From: JAPLUA01 sp964625855
GTDB lineage: Bacteria > Verrucomicrobiota > Verrucomicrobiia > Limisphaerales > UBA8199
DNA length: 64,000 nt
NCBI GenBank assembly: GCA_964625855.1
Contig: CAZVFC010000002.1
Location: 186,001-250,000 of the forward strand
Direction of reading: 5' to 3'
The translations under genes were made by a program, and so were the position numbers. Positions 9,214 to 18,312 of the stretch are shown here, piece after piece (the stretch's first letter is position 1; each line of letters starts with the position of its first letter). The notes below the pieces were generated by a model. It was given only the letters and a program-made list of their open reading frames with translations, ran no database searches and was not told the DNA's origin.

Positions 9214-9675
9214 TCACTTCCAGAACTGCCACCAGCGCTTACGCAAGGAGGGGTTCTTCCACTTCTGGAAGCGTTTGGTGATTACAGGCGCAATCTTGTC
9301 GTAGTTTCCCCAGGTGTCCGCCACATGCCAGAAGCTGGGCAGGCCGGTTACAAGCACCGTCCTGTAGTCGGCGAAATACGCCCCCCGCTCGCCCGCCTCG
9401 TTGGCGTAGTAATACTCGGCGAAGGCATTGCCATCGGGGCTCAGGTCTTTTTCGGCGAACCTCTCCTTGCAGGCGGCCTCGAAAAACTGCCGCCCGGTGA
9501 TTTCCCGCCGGCGCAACCGAGCCAGCAGGTCCGCGGATTGCTGGCGGTGGAAGTCGTTCTCCAGACCGTTGAAGATCGCCCAGGCGAGGAACATGCCGAT
9601 GTGGGTCCCGGCGTGTCCTTTCGGCAAGGGGTCCTGTTCCGTGCTGTAATCGTGATCGGCGCGGTCGTATGACAT
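9214..9675 (-). CDS. DUF7832-like protein (possible immunity or accessory protein)
   Basis: 153 residues when started at the ATG giving MSYDRADHDYSTEQDPLP; an in-frame extension upstream is unlike the family. The conserved blocks are YDRADHDY, GTHIGMFLAWAIFNGL, RREITGRQFFEAACKERF, LSPDGNAFAEYYYA, LPSFWHVADTWGNYDKIAPV and a KRFQKWK end. I recognise these from a family often found as stand-alone small proteins, sometimes beside toxins; the assignment is from memory of the motif pattern. No membrane segment. No toxin gene is adjacent; it sits alone beside the AT-rich spacer, consistent with an orphan acquired gene. Confidence 0.65.
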   Translation of the reverse strand: MSYDRADHDYSTEQDPLPKGHAGTHIGMFLAWAIFNGLENDFHRQQSADLLARLRRREITGRQFFEAACKERFAEKDLSPDGNAFAEYYYANEAGERGAYFADYRTVLVTGLPSFWHVADTWGNYDKIAPVITKRFQKWKNPSLRKRWWQFWK

Positions 9676-9871
9676 GGGCGTTTGAAGTGTTGGCGCGTAC
9701 TTTAGCCCTTGGCGCGTGGGTCGCCAAGGGCAGATTGCCCTTGTTGAAAGCGGTTCAACCCGGCCCTGACCCGCATCCCCGCCACCGACGCAGGTTCTCA
9801 TTGAACGAAAGCGCGTGACGTCTGTCTCATATTCGTAGTTAGTTTGGTTTAGTGTTTTTTCATAGGTGCAA

Positions 9872-9901
9872 CGCAGTCCCTCAGTGCTGCGCCTTTTTTT
9901 T
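9872..9901 (+). terminator. Possible orphan Rho-independent terminator
   Basis: A short CGCAG/CTGCG stem (9872-9876 with 9887-9891) is followed by CC and a run of nine T (9893-9901). It would terminate plus-strand transcription, but no plus-strand gene lies upstream within 1.1 kb. It may therefore end a small RNA, or be fortuitous. The stem is only 5 bp. Confidence 0.3.
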
Positions 9902-10003
9902 CCGGGCAGCCCTGCCTCTCCCCTCGCCTAATTTCTGTCTGGCCAAGCGCTGGCCGTTGCTTATGTTCAGCGCGGTTTTCTGTCAAACGTGCGACTACCA
10001 TCT

Positions 10004-10996
10004 ATGAAGCTATTATCTACTCTCACAACAGCCCTGGTCTGCGGTTCGATGGCGATCGGCGCCGACCTGCGCATCGGCATCATCGGCTGCGACACCTCCC
10101 ACGTCACTGCCTTTACCGAGACGCTGAATAATCCGAACGCCAAGGGGCATGTCCCGGGCGGCAAAGTCGTGGCGGCCTACAAAGGCGGCAGCCCCGACAT
10201 CCCCTCCAGCATCAACCACGTCGAAGAATACTCCCGGACGCTGCGCGAGAAATACGGCGTCAAGATCTATGACAGCATCCCCGAGCTCTGTGAGAATGTG
10301 GATGTGGTGCTCCTGGAAAGCGTGGACGGTCGCCCGCACCTGGAGCAGGTGAAACCGGTGTTGAAGGCGGGCAAACCGGTTTACATTGACAAGCCCATGG
10401 CCGGCTCGCTCCGCGACACGCTGGAGATCTTCCGCCTCGCCAAGGCGGCGAAAGTCCCGGTCTTCAGCTCCTCCAGCCTCCGGTTCGCCCAGGCCAACCA
10501 GGCCGTCCGCAACGGCTCGATCGGCAAGGTCACCTACGCCGAGACCTACGGCCCTTGCAGCCTCGAACCGCATCATCCGGATCTCTTCTGGTATGGCGTG
10601 CATGGCGTCGAGGCGCTCTTCACCGTCATGGGCACCGGCTGCGAGACCGTCCAGCGCGGCACCACCACCAACGGCCTGATCGAGGTCATCGGCACCTGGC
10701 GCGATGGGCGCAAGGGCGTCTATCGCGAGGACCCCAAAGGGTTCCATGGCCTGGCCAAAGGCGAGAAGGGCGAAGCCCCGGCCGGCACGTTTGACGGTTA
10801 TCAGCCGCTGGTGGTGGCCTTCATGAAGTTCTTCCAGACCGGAGTGCCTCCCGTGGAACCCGAGGAAACGATCGAGATCATCGCCTTCATGGAGGCTGCC
10901 GACCTCAGCAAGCAGCAAGGCGGCGCCCCGGTGAAGCTGAGCGACGTGATCAAGAAGAGCGGCGCGGTGCCCTCGGACAACGCGACGCCGCGCTAG
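10004..10996 (+). CDS. Exported Gfo/Idh/MocA-family oxidoreductase
   Basis: 330 residues from ATG 10004, the start that yields a signal peptide (MKLLSTLTTALVCGSMAIGA) directly before the Rossmann strand LRIGIIGCDTSHVTAF. The family's EKP motif appears as YIDKPMAG, followed by FSSSSLRFAQANQAVRNGSIGK. The second domain carries HPDLFWYGVHGVEALFTVMG, with the conserved His typical of the substrate site. These are NAD(P)-dependent sugar or polyol dehydrogenases. Exported members are frequent in Verrucomicrobiota and Planctomycetota, where the periplasmic role is unclear. It stands alone, with about 60 bases to the next gene. Confidence 0.85.
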   Translation: MKLLSTLTTALVCGSMAIGADLRIGIIGCDTSHVTAFTETLNNPNAKGHVPGGKVVAAYKGGSPDIPSSINHVEEYSRTLREKYGVKIYDSIPELCENVDVVLLESVDGRPHLEQVKPVLKAGKPVYIDKPMAGSLRDTLEIFRLAKAAKVPVFSSSSLRFAQANQAVRNGSIGKVTYAETYGPCSLEPHHPDLFWYGVHGVEALFTVMGTGCETVQRGTTTNGLIEVIGTWRDGRKGVYREDPKGFHGLAKGEKGEAPAGTFDGYQPLVVAFMKFFQTGVPPVEPEETIEIIAFMEAADLSKQQGGAPVKLSDVIKKSGAVPSDNATPR

Positions 10997-11057
10997 GGCG
11001 CGCGGCGCAATCCCTCGTAACGCGCTCGGGATCGGCTGGACTCAATCGGGGGCGCCC

Positions 11058-11831
11058 ATGACGCAGATGCTGCTGTTCCCCGATCCCAGGCCGCTGGTGG
11101 AGCGGCTGGGGCCGGACTTTTTCCGGCGCGCTCCGGAAGGCCCGGGCGTGTACCTGATGCGCGACGCCGCGGACGACGTGCTCTACGTCGGCAAAGCCAA
11201 GAGCCTGCGCAAACGCCTCGCTTCCTACCGCGTAGCCAATCCCGACCGTCTCCGGCGCCGCCACCTGCGCCTGCTCCGGAGCGTGGCGCGCATCGAGCTC
11301 GAGGAATGCGGCGATGAAACGGCGGCGCTGGCCAGGGAGTCCGAGTTGCTGCGTGAACTTCGTCCCCGCTTTAACCGGGCCGGAACCTGGCCCGGGGTGC
11401 GGCGCTTCGTCGCGTGGCGGGCCAGGGACGAGGGGCTGGATCTGACGGTGACTGTCGCTGTGGAGCCGGGCTGGTATTTCCACGGCCCGCTGGGAGGCGG
11501 CGCCATACCTCTGCGCGCCGCCCTGGCCCGGCTTTGCTGGTGCGCCATTCATCCCCGACGCGGGCTGGCGGGCATGCCCGAAGGCTGGTTTCGCGGACGC
11601 CTCGGCCAGGTCGTGACCATTGCGCCGCCGGAAGCCCTGCCGACCGACCTGGAGGAACCGGCGCGCCTCATGCGGGCCCTGTTCGCGGGCGACGCCCAGC
11701 CTCTTGCCACCTGGGTCCGCGAGCGAACAGCCGCGCGAGACCATCCCTTCGAGGTCGCCGGGCGTGAGGCAGATCTGGAAGGGCTGATCGAGTTCGCTGA
11801 GCGGGCGGCGGGAAAGCGGTCGGACGGTTAG
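11058..11831 (+). CDS. GIY-YIG nuclease, UvrC N-domain/Cho-like
   Basis: 257 residues. The GIY-YIG fold is seen as GVYLMRDAADDVLYVGKAKS (GVY then YVG), followed by the conserved Arg of LRKRLASY. Further along, ETAALARESELLRELRPRFN contains the Glu that binds metal and the Asn that closes the domain, exactly as in UvrC and the Cho endonuclease. The UvrC helix-hairpin-helix, UvrB-binding and RNase H-like domains are absent. The remaining 150 residues have no motif I know. It probably nicks DNA in a repair role. The product is clearly shorter than UvrC (about 600 residues), so uvrC should be elsewhere in the genome. Confidence 0.8.
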   Translation: MTQMLLFPDPRPLVERLGPDFFRRAPEGPGVYLMRDAADDVLYVGKAKSLRKRLASYRVANPDRLRRRHLRLLRSVARIELEECGDETAALARESELLRELRPRFNRAGTWPGVRRFVAWRARDEGLDLTVTVAVEPGWYFHGPLGGGAIPLRAALARLCWCAIHPRRGLAGMPEGWFRGRLGQVVTIAPPEALPTDLEEPARLMRALFAGDAQPLATWVRERTAARDHPFEVAGREADLEGLIEFAERAAGKRSDG

Positions 11832-11919
11832 GTCAATCCTGCGCGCCTTGATTCTGCCCCGCGCGCGCACTATCTTCTGAAGCCGATGAACTTTCCAACA
11901 ACCCCCGGATGCCCTTGCT

Positions 11920-13107
11920 ATGAGTGAACCAGGCCCCAAGGGACCACGCCCAGCCGCTGCCACTGACACCGGCAGTCCGCTCTCTCACAAAGCCGGGCTC
12001 GACCGACTGCGCGAGCAGATTGACCGCCTGGATCAGCAACTGGTGGACTTGCTGGCCCAGCGGCAGCGCGTCGTCCAGCGCGTTACCGAGGTCAAACAGC
12101 AGCAAGCTCTGCCAACCTTTCACCCGGCGCGCGAGGAGAACCTGATCTCGGCCCGGCGCGCCCAGGCCACGCAAGCGGGGCTGGACCCGGACTATGTCGA
12201 GGACCTGTTCCGAACGATGCTCCGCCATTCGCGGGTGGGGCAGTTGAACACGCTCAGCCGCCGCAGCGTGCGGCCCGGGGCCAAGGTCCTCATCGTCGGC
12301 GGGCTGGGGAACATGGGGCGTTTCTTCACAACCTCGCTCCGGCAATCCGACTACGAAGTCCGCATCCTGGACCGCGAGGATTGGCCCCGGGTTCGCGACC
12401 TCGCCGCCGGCATTGACCTGTGCCTGCTGGCTGTGCCCATTGATGTCACTGCGTCCGTGGCTCGCCAGATTGGTCCGCACCTTCCATCCGGCTGCATCCT
12501 GGCTGACATCACCAGCCTCAAGCGCAAGCCCCTCGAAGCGATGCTTCAGGGCCACGCCGGACCCGTCGTCGGCCTGCACCCGCTGTTCGGCCCCGCCACG
12601 GTTACCATGGACAAGCAGATCGTGGTCTTCAGCCCGGGCCGTGAGATGGACAAGTGCCAGTGGTTCCTGGATCAACTTACCCTCTGGGGCAACGTGCTGG
12701 TCGAGACCCCGCCGGCCGAGCACGACGAACTGATGGGCATCGTGCAGGCCCTCCGCCACTTCGCGACGTTCGTCTTCGGGGAGTTCCTGTATGCCCGCGG
12801 CGTTCCCGTTGGGCGCACGCTAGAGCTTTCCAGCCCGATCTACCGCCTGGAACTGGCCATGGTCGGCCGTCTCTTTGCGCAGGACCCATCGCTCTACGCC
12901 GAGATTGTGTTTGCCACGCCCGAGCGCCTGGCTCTGCTCAAGGACTTCATCCTGTCGCTCCAGCAGAACCTCGGCCTCGTCGAACGCGGCGACAAAGCGG
13001 AGTTCGTCGCCCGCTTCCGCAAGATCGCCGAATGGTTCGGCCCCTTCAGCGAACAGGCCATGCGCGAAAGCACGTTCTTGGTCGAGAAGCTCGTCCACCG
13101 GTTCTGA
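11920..13107 (+). CDS. tyrA: Chorismate mutase / prephenate dehydrogenase (T-protein)
   Basis: 395 residues. Residues about 25-105 are an AroQ-type chorismate mutase: LDRLREQIDRLDQQLVDLLA, QRQRVVQRVTEVKQ and the helix ending FRTMLRHSRVGQ. A Rossmann dehydrogenase follows (VLIVGGLGNMGRFFTTSL), with LLAVPIDVT, ILADITSLKRKPLEAML and VVGLHPLFGP, where the His of the GLHPLFGP motif lies in the prephenate site. The bifunctional enzyme converts chorismate to prephenate and oxidises it to 4-hydroxyphenylpyruvate for tyrosine synthesis in the cytoplasm. The domain order equals E. coli TyrA (373 residues), with a longer N-terminal leader here. TatD follows after 21 bases, so they may share a transcript. 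Confidence 0.92.
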   Translation: MSEPGPKGPRPAAATDTGSPLSHKAGLDRLREQIDRLDQQLVDLLAQRQRVVQRVTEVKQQQALPTFHPAREENLISARRAQATQAGLDPDYVEDLFRTMLRHSRVGQLNTLSRRSVRPGAKVLIVGGLGNMGRFFTTSLRQSDYEVRILDREDWPRVRDLAAGIDLCLLAVPIDVTASVARQIGPHLPSGCILADITSLKRKPLEAMLQGHAGPVVGLHPLFGPATVTMDKQIVVFSPGREMDKCQWFLDQLTLWGNVLVETPPAEHDELMGIVQALRHFATFVFGEFLYARGVPVGRTLELSSPIYRLELAMVGRLFAQDPSLYAEIVFATPERLALLKDFILSLQQNLGLVERGDKAEFVARFRKIAEWFGPFSEQAMRESTFLVEKLVHRF

Positions 13108-13128
13108 CGCCGTCGCTTTCGGCAGGCA

Positions 13129-13944
13129 ATGACGCTTCGGCTCTACGACGCGCATAATCATCTGCAGGACGAGCGGCTGACACCTTGCCGCGAGGCCATC
13201 TTGCGTGAGGTGCGGCGCCAGGGTATCGCCCGCATGGTCGTCAACGGTTCTTGCGAAGGCGATTGGCCGGACGTTCTGGCATTGGCCCGCGCTTGCCCCG
13301 AGGTCATTCCTTCGTTCGGGTATCACCCGTGGTACGTGAAGGAGCGGTCGGACGATTGGCAGTCGGCGTTCGTGCGACACCTGGACGCGGTCCCGTCCGC
13401 CATTGGCGAAGTCGGATTGGACCGGTGGATCAAGGAATACGACTCGGAGGACCAGGAACGAGTGTTTGTCTGGCAATTGGGGTTGGCCGCCGAGCGCAAT
13501 CTGCCGGTGAGCATCCACTGTTTGCAGGCCTGGGGCAGGCTCCTGGAAATCCTGCGCGCCCAACCCCGGCCCCGGTGTGGGTTCCTCTTGCACTCTTACG
13601 GCGGGCCGCGTGAAATGATCGCGCCGCTGGCCGAACTGGGGGCTTACTTTTCTTTCCCGGGCTACTTTGCGCATGAACGCAAGGCCCGCCAGCGCGAGAC
13701 GTTCAAGTCCGTGCCGCCCGACCGCCTGCTAATCGAGACCGACGCCCCGGACCAGCTCTTGCCGCCCGAGTACAATCGCTACCCGCTTGCCGACGTGACT
13801 TCCGGCAAGCCGCTAAATCATCCCGCAAACCTGGGCGCGGTTTATGAATTCGTGGCTGGGCTGCTGGCGGAACCCTTGGAGCGCCTGGCGCCGCGGGTAG
13901 AAGAAAACTTCCTGCATCTCTTCGGCCACGTGGCTTCGCGCTGA
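13129..13944 (+). CDS. TatD-family metal-dependent hydrolase
   Basis: 271 residues. The metal site is DAHNH near the N-terminus, followed by IPSFGYHPWYV, AIGEVGLDRW (Glu metal ligand), LPVSIHCLQAW (His), LLHSYGG (His) and LLIETDAP (Asp): the complete TatD ligand set. Family members are DNases or general amidohydrolase-fold phosphodiesterases implicated in DNA turnover. The length is normal. It lies 21 bases after tyrA and ends 4 bases from the convergent tcdA, so there is little room for terminators. Confidence 0.88.
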   Translation: MTLRLYDAHNHLQDERLTPCREAILREVRRQGIARMVVNGSCEGDWPDVLALARACPEVIPSFGYHPWYVKERSDDWQSAFVRHLDAVPSAIGEVGLDRWIKEYDSEDQERVFVWQLGLAAERNLPVSIHCLQAWGRLLEILRAQPRPRCGFLLHSYGGPREMIAPLAELGAYFSFPGYFAHERKARQRETFKSVPPDRLLIETDAPDQLLPPEYNRYPLADVTSGKPLNHPANLGAVYEFVAGLLAEPLERLAPRVEENFLHLFGHVASR

Positions 13945-13948
13945 ACGT

Positions 13949-14740
13949 TTACGCAGGAGGAGCGCCGGCATTCCCGTCAGCGATCTGCCGGGCGATGCGG
14001 CTGGCGGCTACCAAACCGAAGGTCCCCGTCACAAAGCTCGCAGTACCCAAGCCGCTTCTGCATTCCAGCCGCAGGTTCTTGTCCGCCGGCCGCGCGGTGG
14101 AGACCGAGCCATCCTCCCGGGGAAAGACCGGCGGCTCGCGCGAAATGACGCACTCAATCCCAAACGGGTGTTTGCCACGCGGAAAGCCATAGAGCGTTCG
14201 CAATCCCCATCTAACCTCATGTAACAGACGATCATGGCTGGAGAATGCTAGATCGGTGACCTCGACGGCAGTGGGATCGCGCCGTCCGCCCGCGGCGCCG
14301 GTGGTGATGACGGGGATTGTCCGCTCCCGACACTGGGCGATCAACAGGGCTTTTCTTGACGGGCTGTCAATGGCGTCGAGCACATAGTCGAAGCGCGTCC
14401 CGAGAATTTCGCCGGCGTTCGACTTGAGGAAAAAGGCCTGGACGGGATGCACGAGGCAATCGGGATTAATAGCCTGAACGCGCCGGGCCATCGCTTGGGC
14501 CTTCGGCTGGCCCAGTTCGCCGACCACCGCATGGAGCTGGCGGTTGACGTTGCTGAGGCAGACGTCATCCAAATCCACCAGGGTCAACTCGCCCACGCCC
14601 GAGCGGGCCAGGGCTTCCACCGCCCAGCTACCGACTCCGCCCAGGCCGACCACGCACACGTGGGCGCGCCGGATGCGCTCGAGTCCTTCCCGGCCATACA
14701 AGCGGCCCATCCCGCCGAAGCGCCTCTCATAAGGTTGCAT
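13949..14740 (-). CDS. tcdA: tRNA threonylcarbamoyladenosine dehydratase
   Basis: 263 residues, ThiF/E1-like. The ATP-binding motif is VCVVGLGGVGSWAVEALARS, followed by LVDLDDVCLSNVNRQ (Asp and Arg that position ATP) and VLDAIDSPSRKALLI. The tail EVRWGLRTLYGFPRGKHPFG, then TGTFGLVAASRIAR, is diagnostic of TcdA/YgdL rather than ThiF or MoeB. It cyclises t6A37 of ANN-decoding tRNAs to ct6A. The zinc-binding CxxC pairs of MoeB are absent. Convergent with tatD. Confidence 0.9.
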   Translation of the reverse strand: MQPYERRFGGMGRLYGREGLERIRRAHVCVVGLGGVGSWAVEALARSGVGELTLVDLDDVCLSNVNRQLHAVVGELGQPKAQAMARRVQAINPDCLVHPVQAFFLKSNAGEILGTRFDYVLDAIDSPSRKALLIAQCRERTIPVITTGAAGGRRDPTAVEVTDLAFSSHDRLLHEVRWGLRTLYGFPRGKHPFGIECVISREPPVFPREDGSVSTARPADKNLRLECRSGLGTASFVTGTFGLVAASRIARQIADGNAGAPPA

Positions 14741-14882
14741 TCGCCCTGGTTACTACGAAAAAGGAGCCGGCCTGCCAAGCCGCCTCTCCCTCGGCGGGCG
14801 GCGCCGATGCTCACCAGTCCGTTTCGGTCCAAGAACCCATAATTCAGTTGCCCTGCTGGTAGGCCCCCCTGACACTCCGCGC

Positions 14883-17339
14883 GTGGCATCGGCCTCGAAA
14901 CCCATATTCACCGTCCAGGTCCGCGAGCTGGTCGAGTTCGCCCTGCGCCGGGGCGACCTTGGCGGCACGCGCGACTTCGTCGGGCCGAACCGCGCTCTGG
15001 CAGGGACTCGCGGACACCAGCGGCTACAACGATCGCGACCGGCCGGTTACCAGAAAGAGGTTCGGGTCACTTTCGATGTCGAAACCGCCGATCTGGTTCT
15101 GCGTTTGCAGGGGCGTATTGACGGTGTGCTGGTTGCTCGCCCTCCCGATGAGGCTGAGCAGGTGTTGCTGGAGGAGATCAAGACGGTGCAGGGCGGATGG
15201 GAGGGTGTTGCCGATCCCCTGCATTGGGCTCAGGCCAAGGTTTACGGCTTCATTTATGCTCACGACAACGCACTGGATCGAATCTCCCTCCAGTTGGTTT
15301 ATCTCGACCTCGACACCGGCGAACTGACCGAGTTCCGCGAGTGTTTCTCGCTGGCTGACCTGTCCGCCTTCTTTCAGGAGACAACCGCCATTTACCTGGA
15401 TTGGCTACAGGCTCATCAGGGTTGGTGCCGCCAGCGCGACGAGTCCATCCGTCCGCTCGCGTTCCCTTTTGCATGTTATCGCCCCGGTCAACGCCGGCTG
15501 GCGGTCGCTGCGTATCGCGTGCTGGCCCGCGGCGGGCGTTTATTCCTGGAAGCGCCCACCGGCATTGGCAAGACTGTCTCCGTGCTCTTCCCGGCCGTCA
15601 AAGCGCTGGGCGAAGGCAAGCTGGAACGGATCTTCTATCTCACCGCGCGGACCGTTGGACGGGCCGTGGCGCAAAAGGCCCTCGCCGACCTGCGCCAGGC
15701 CGGACTGCGGCTGCGTTCGCTCACCCTCACGGCCAAGGAGAAGATCTGCGTCCAGGAAGGTCAGCCGTGTGACCCGGCGGCATGTCCATTGGCCCGCGGC
15801 TACTACGACCGCTGCAAGGTGGCCATGCGCGATGCCCTGGCGCGCGAAGAGATCACCCGCCCGGTTCTCGAAGCCGTGGCCCATGAGCACCAGGTCTGCC
15901 CCTTCGAGCTTTCGCTGGACGTGTCGTCGTGGGTGGATGTTGTCATCTGCGACTATAACTACGTCTTCGATCCCAAGGTCTATTTGCGCCGTCACTTCGC
16001 CGAAGAGCCAGGCGATTACGCCTTCCTCGTGGACGAGGCCCACAACCTGGTGGACCGCGCGCGTGACATGTTTTCCGCCGACCTTGATACGCGGGAAATT
16101 CAGGAAGTCCGTCGCGCCCTGAAGCAAGCTGTCCCACGCTGCGCGAAGGCGCTCACTCGCCTGGGTTCCGCCCTGCGAAAGCTGGGCAGGCCAGTCACTC
16201 CAGCCTGGGAACCCCCAGAAGTCAGCGACCCTGCCGCCGAACTCAGCCTGTTTTCCGCGGAGAGTGCGGCGGGCGTCCCACCTGCCCCTGTCTCACCGGT
16301 TAAGGTTCAGGCATTACGCGATTTCCCAACCGATCTGTTGGTCCCGCTCGAGGCCGCCCTCAAGGAAACCGAAACCTGGCTCGCACAGAATCAGCCCGCC
16401 GACTTCCGCGAGAGCCTGCTGGAGCTTTACTTCCGGCTGCGCTCGTTCCAACGCACCGCGCAGCTCTACGATGAGCGCTTCGTCACCATCACCGAGCCCG
16501 GGCGCGCAATCAGGGTCCGGCTGTTCTGCCTGGATCCCTCCTTCTTGCTCCGGCAGGCCCTGGCCCGGGGCAAGGCCGTGATCTTCTTTTCCGCCACGCT
16601 GGCGCCGATTGACTATTACCGCTCTCTGTTGGGTGGCAACTCTGAGGACCCGCTGCTGCAATTGCCGTCCCCCTTTCCGCCAAAGCACTTGGCCGTGCTG
16701 GTGCAAGACCGCATTCGCACACAACTCAAGGCCCGGGCCCGGACACTCCCGGACGTGGTGGAAGCAATCCGGGCGCTTGTGGGAAGTCGGCCCGGCAACT
16801 ACCTCGTCTATCTTCCGTCCTATCAATACCTCACGGCGGTCCAGGAACAGTTCCACACCCTGGAGCCCGCGATTCCGATTCTCGTCCAGCGTCCCGGGCT
16901 GAGCGAGGCTGAGCGGGAGGAATTCCTGGCGGCTTTCGCCGTCGAGCATGCACAGACCCTGGTTGGCTTCGCCGTCATGGGTGGCGTATTCGGAGAGGGC
17001 ATTGACCTGGTCGGGGATCGGTTGATCGGTGCGATTATCGTCGGCGTGGGCCTGCCCCAGTTGTGCATGGAGCGCGACCTCATCCGCGACTACTTCCAGG
17101 AACAGACCGGCGCCGGATTCGACTATGCCTATACGTTTCCCGGCATGAACCGCGTGCTGCAGGCCACCGGCCGGGTGATTCGCTCGGAGACCGACCGGGG
17201 CGTCGTGCTGCTCATTGACGCCCGCTTCAGCGAGCCCCGCTACCGGCGGCTGTTTCCCTCGTGGTGGCTCACCGCCCGCGTCAGCAACTCGAGCCAAATT
17301 ACCAGCGCAGTGCTCCCGTTCTGGAGGGCTTCGGACTAG
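14883..17339 (+). CDS. Rad3/XPD-DinG-type ATP-dependent DNA helicase with nuclease-like N-terminal domain
   Basis: 818 residues from a GTG start. Residues about 1-190 resemble a Dna2/RecB-type PD-(D/E)XK fold: VRELVEFALRRGDL, GTRGHQRLQ, then GRIDGVL and LLEEIKTVQGG, with the D...ExK acids. The helicase has Walker A APTGIGKTVS (about residue 222), four cysteines near 289, 296, 301 and 311 that should hold a [4Fe-4S] cluster, the DEAH box VDEAHNLVDRA (about 382), and the late motifs GGVFGEGIDLVGDRL and ATGRVIRSETD (motif VI, Arg finger). It is a superfamily 2 helicase of 5'-3' type, expected to unwind repair or replication intermediates. The fused nuclease-like domain marks a known bacterial subfamily distinct from E. 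coli DinG. Confidence 0.87.
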   Translation: MASASKPIFTVQVRELVEFALRRGDLGGTRDFVGPNRALAGTRGHQRLQRSRPAGYQKEVRVTFDVETADLVLRLQGRIDGVLVARPPDEAEQVLLEEIKTVQGGWEGVADPLHWAQAKVYGFIYAHDNALDRISLQLVYLDLDTGELTEFRECFSLADLSAFFQETTAIYLDWLQAHQGWCRQRDESIRPLAFPFACYRPGQRRLAVAAYRVLARGGRLFLEAPTGIGKTVSVLFPAVKALGEGKLERIFYLTARTVGRAVAQKALADLRQAGLRLRSLTLTAKEKICVQEGQPCDPAACPLARGYYDRCKVAMRDALAREEITRPVLEAVAHEHQVCPFELSLDVSSWVDVVICDYNYVFDPKVYLRRHFAEEPGDYAFLVDEAHNLVDRARDMFSADLDTREIQEVRRALKQAVPRCAKALTRLGSALRKLGRPVTPAWEPPEVSDPAAELSLFSAESAAGVPPAPVSPVKVQALRDFPTDLLVPLEAALKETETWLAQNQPADFRESLLELYFRLRSFQRTAQLYDERFVTITEPGRAIRVRLFCLDPSFLLRQALARGKAVIFFSATLAPIDYYRSLLGGNSEDPLLQLPSPFPPKHLAVLVQDRIRTQLKARARTLPDVVEAIRALVGSRPGNYLVYLPSYQYLTAVQEQFHTLEPAIPILVQRPGLSEAEREEFLAAFAVEHAQTLVGFAVMGGVFGEGIDLVGDRLIGAIIVGVGLPQLCMERDLIRDYFQEQTGAGFDYAYTFPGMNRVLQATGRVIRSETDRGVVLLIDARFSEPRYRRLFPSWWLTARVSNSSQITSAVLPFWRASD

Positions 17340-17530
17340 CAGTCCTCAAGGGTATTCTTACGATTCGTGAGCGAGTTTGCGTGCAGGGTCGCTCAGATCT
17401 TGCCCGTTGAGAATAATGATGAAGCGTCGTATTTTTTCGATTACCACTACGATAGCAGTTGGAATAGTGTGGGGTGCATGCGAGCGTGCGCGCAACTGCT
17501 GCCCCGTTCCTGGCGCCCGGCGCGTGACCT

Positions 17531-17926
17531 ATGAACATCTGGCCGCTCATCTTGTTTGGTTCTGTGTTGTTCCTCCTGGGCGTATGGGTCTATGAACGTC
17601 TGCCGCGGTGGCGCGCCGAGGACGAGCGGGCGCGTCGCGCGCCCCTTACGGAAGCTCAGTTTGGTGAACGATTTTTCAGCGCCGAGCTGGCCCCGATTGC
17701 CGCGCGGTTGCGCCACGTAGCCGCCGAGGAGCTCGGCAAAGACCTCTCACGATTACAGCCGGATGACCGCCTTGCCCTGGTCTTCTTTGCCTCATCCGAT
17801 TCGCTGGACAGCGTGGAGCTGCTCATGGCTATCGAGGAAGAATTCGGCATTGAGTTGAATGACGCCGCCGTGACGGAGATCGAAACCTTCCGCGATCTGG
17901 TGACGGTGGTTGCGGCTCAACTATGA
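17531..17926 (+). CDS. Membrane-anchored acyl carrier protein, copy 1
   Basis: 131 residues. Residues 4-22 (WPLILFGSVLFLLGVWVYE) form one transmembrane helix, followed by a basic/acidic linker. A carrier-protein fold then runs from about residue 53: AARLRHVAAEELGKDLSRL (helix I), SSDSLDSVELLMAIEEEFGI (helix II, with Ser94 in the DSVEL motif as the expected phosphopantetheine site), ETFRDLVTVV (last helix). The ACP should lie on the cytoplasmic face and carry an acyl chain at the membrane. The 3' end overlaps the start of copy 2 by four bases (ATGA), implying coupled translation. The gene is one unit of a 392-bp tandem duplication, about 91% identical in protein to copy 2. Confidence 0.75.
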   Translation: MNIWPLILFGSVLFLLGVWVYERLPRWRAEDERARRAPLTEAQFGERFFSAELAPIAARLRHVAAEELGKDLSRLQPDDRLALVFFASSDSLDSVELLMAIEEEFGIELNDAAVTEIETFRDLVTVVAAQL

Positions 17927-18312
17927 ACATCTGGCAGCTCATCTTGTTCGGTTCTGTGTTGTTCCTCCTGGGCGTATGGGTTTATGAACGTCTGCCTCGG
18001 TGGCGGGCCGAGGACGAGCGGGGGCGTCGCGCGCCCCTCACGGAAGCTCAGTTTGGTGAACGATTCTTCACCGGCGGTGTGTCAGCGATCGCCGCACGAT
18101 TGCGCCGCGTAGCCGCCGAGGAGCTCGGCAAAGACCTCTCCCGATTACACCCGGATGACCGCCTTGCCCTGGTCTTCTTTGCCTCGTCCGATTCGCTGGA
18201 CAGCGTGGAGCTGCTCATGGCTATCGAGGAGGAATTCGGCATTGATCTGGATGACGCCGCCGTGACGGAGATCGAAACCTTCCGCGATCTGGTGACCGTG
18301 GTTGCGGCTCAA
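17531..18312 (+). repeat. 392-bp tandem direct repeat spanning two ACP genes
   Basis: The stretch 17531-17919 recurs at 17923-18311, a start-to-start offset of 392 bp, with only scattered substitutions and a small variable patch (GCGCCGAGCTGG versus CCGGCGGTGTGT). Both copies begin ATGAACATCTGG and end GTTGCGGCTCAAC. The few synonymous changes suggest a recent duplication or ongoing gene conversion. It is the longest direct repeat I noticed in the window. Confidence 0.9.
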
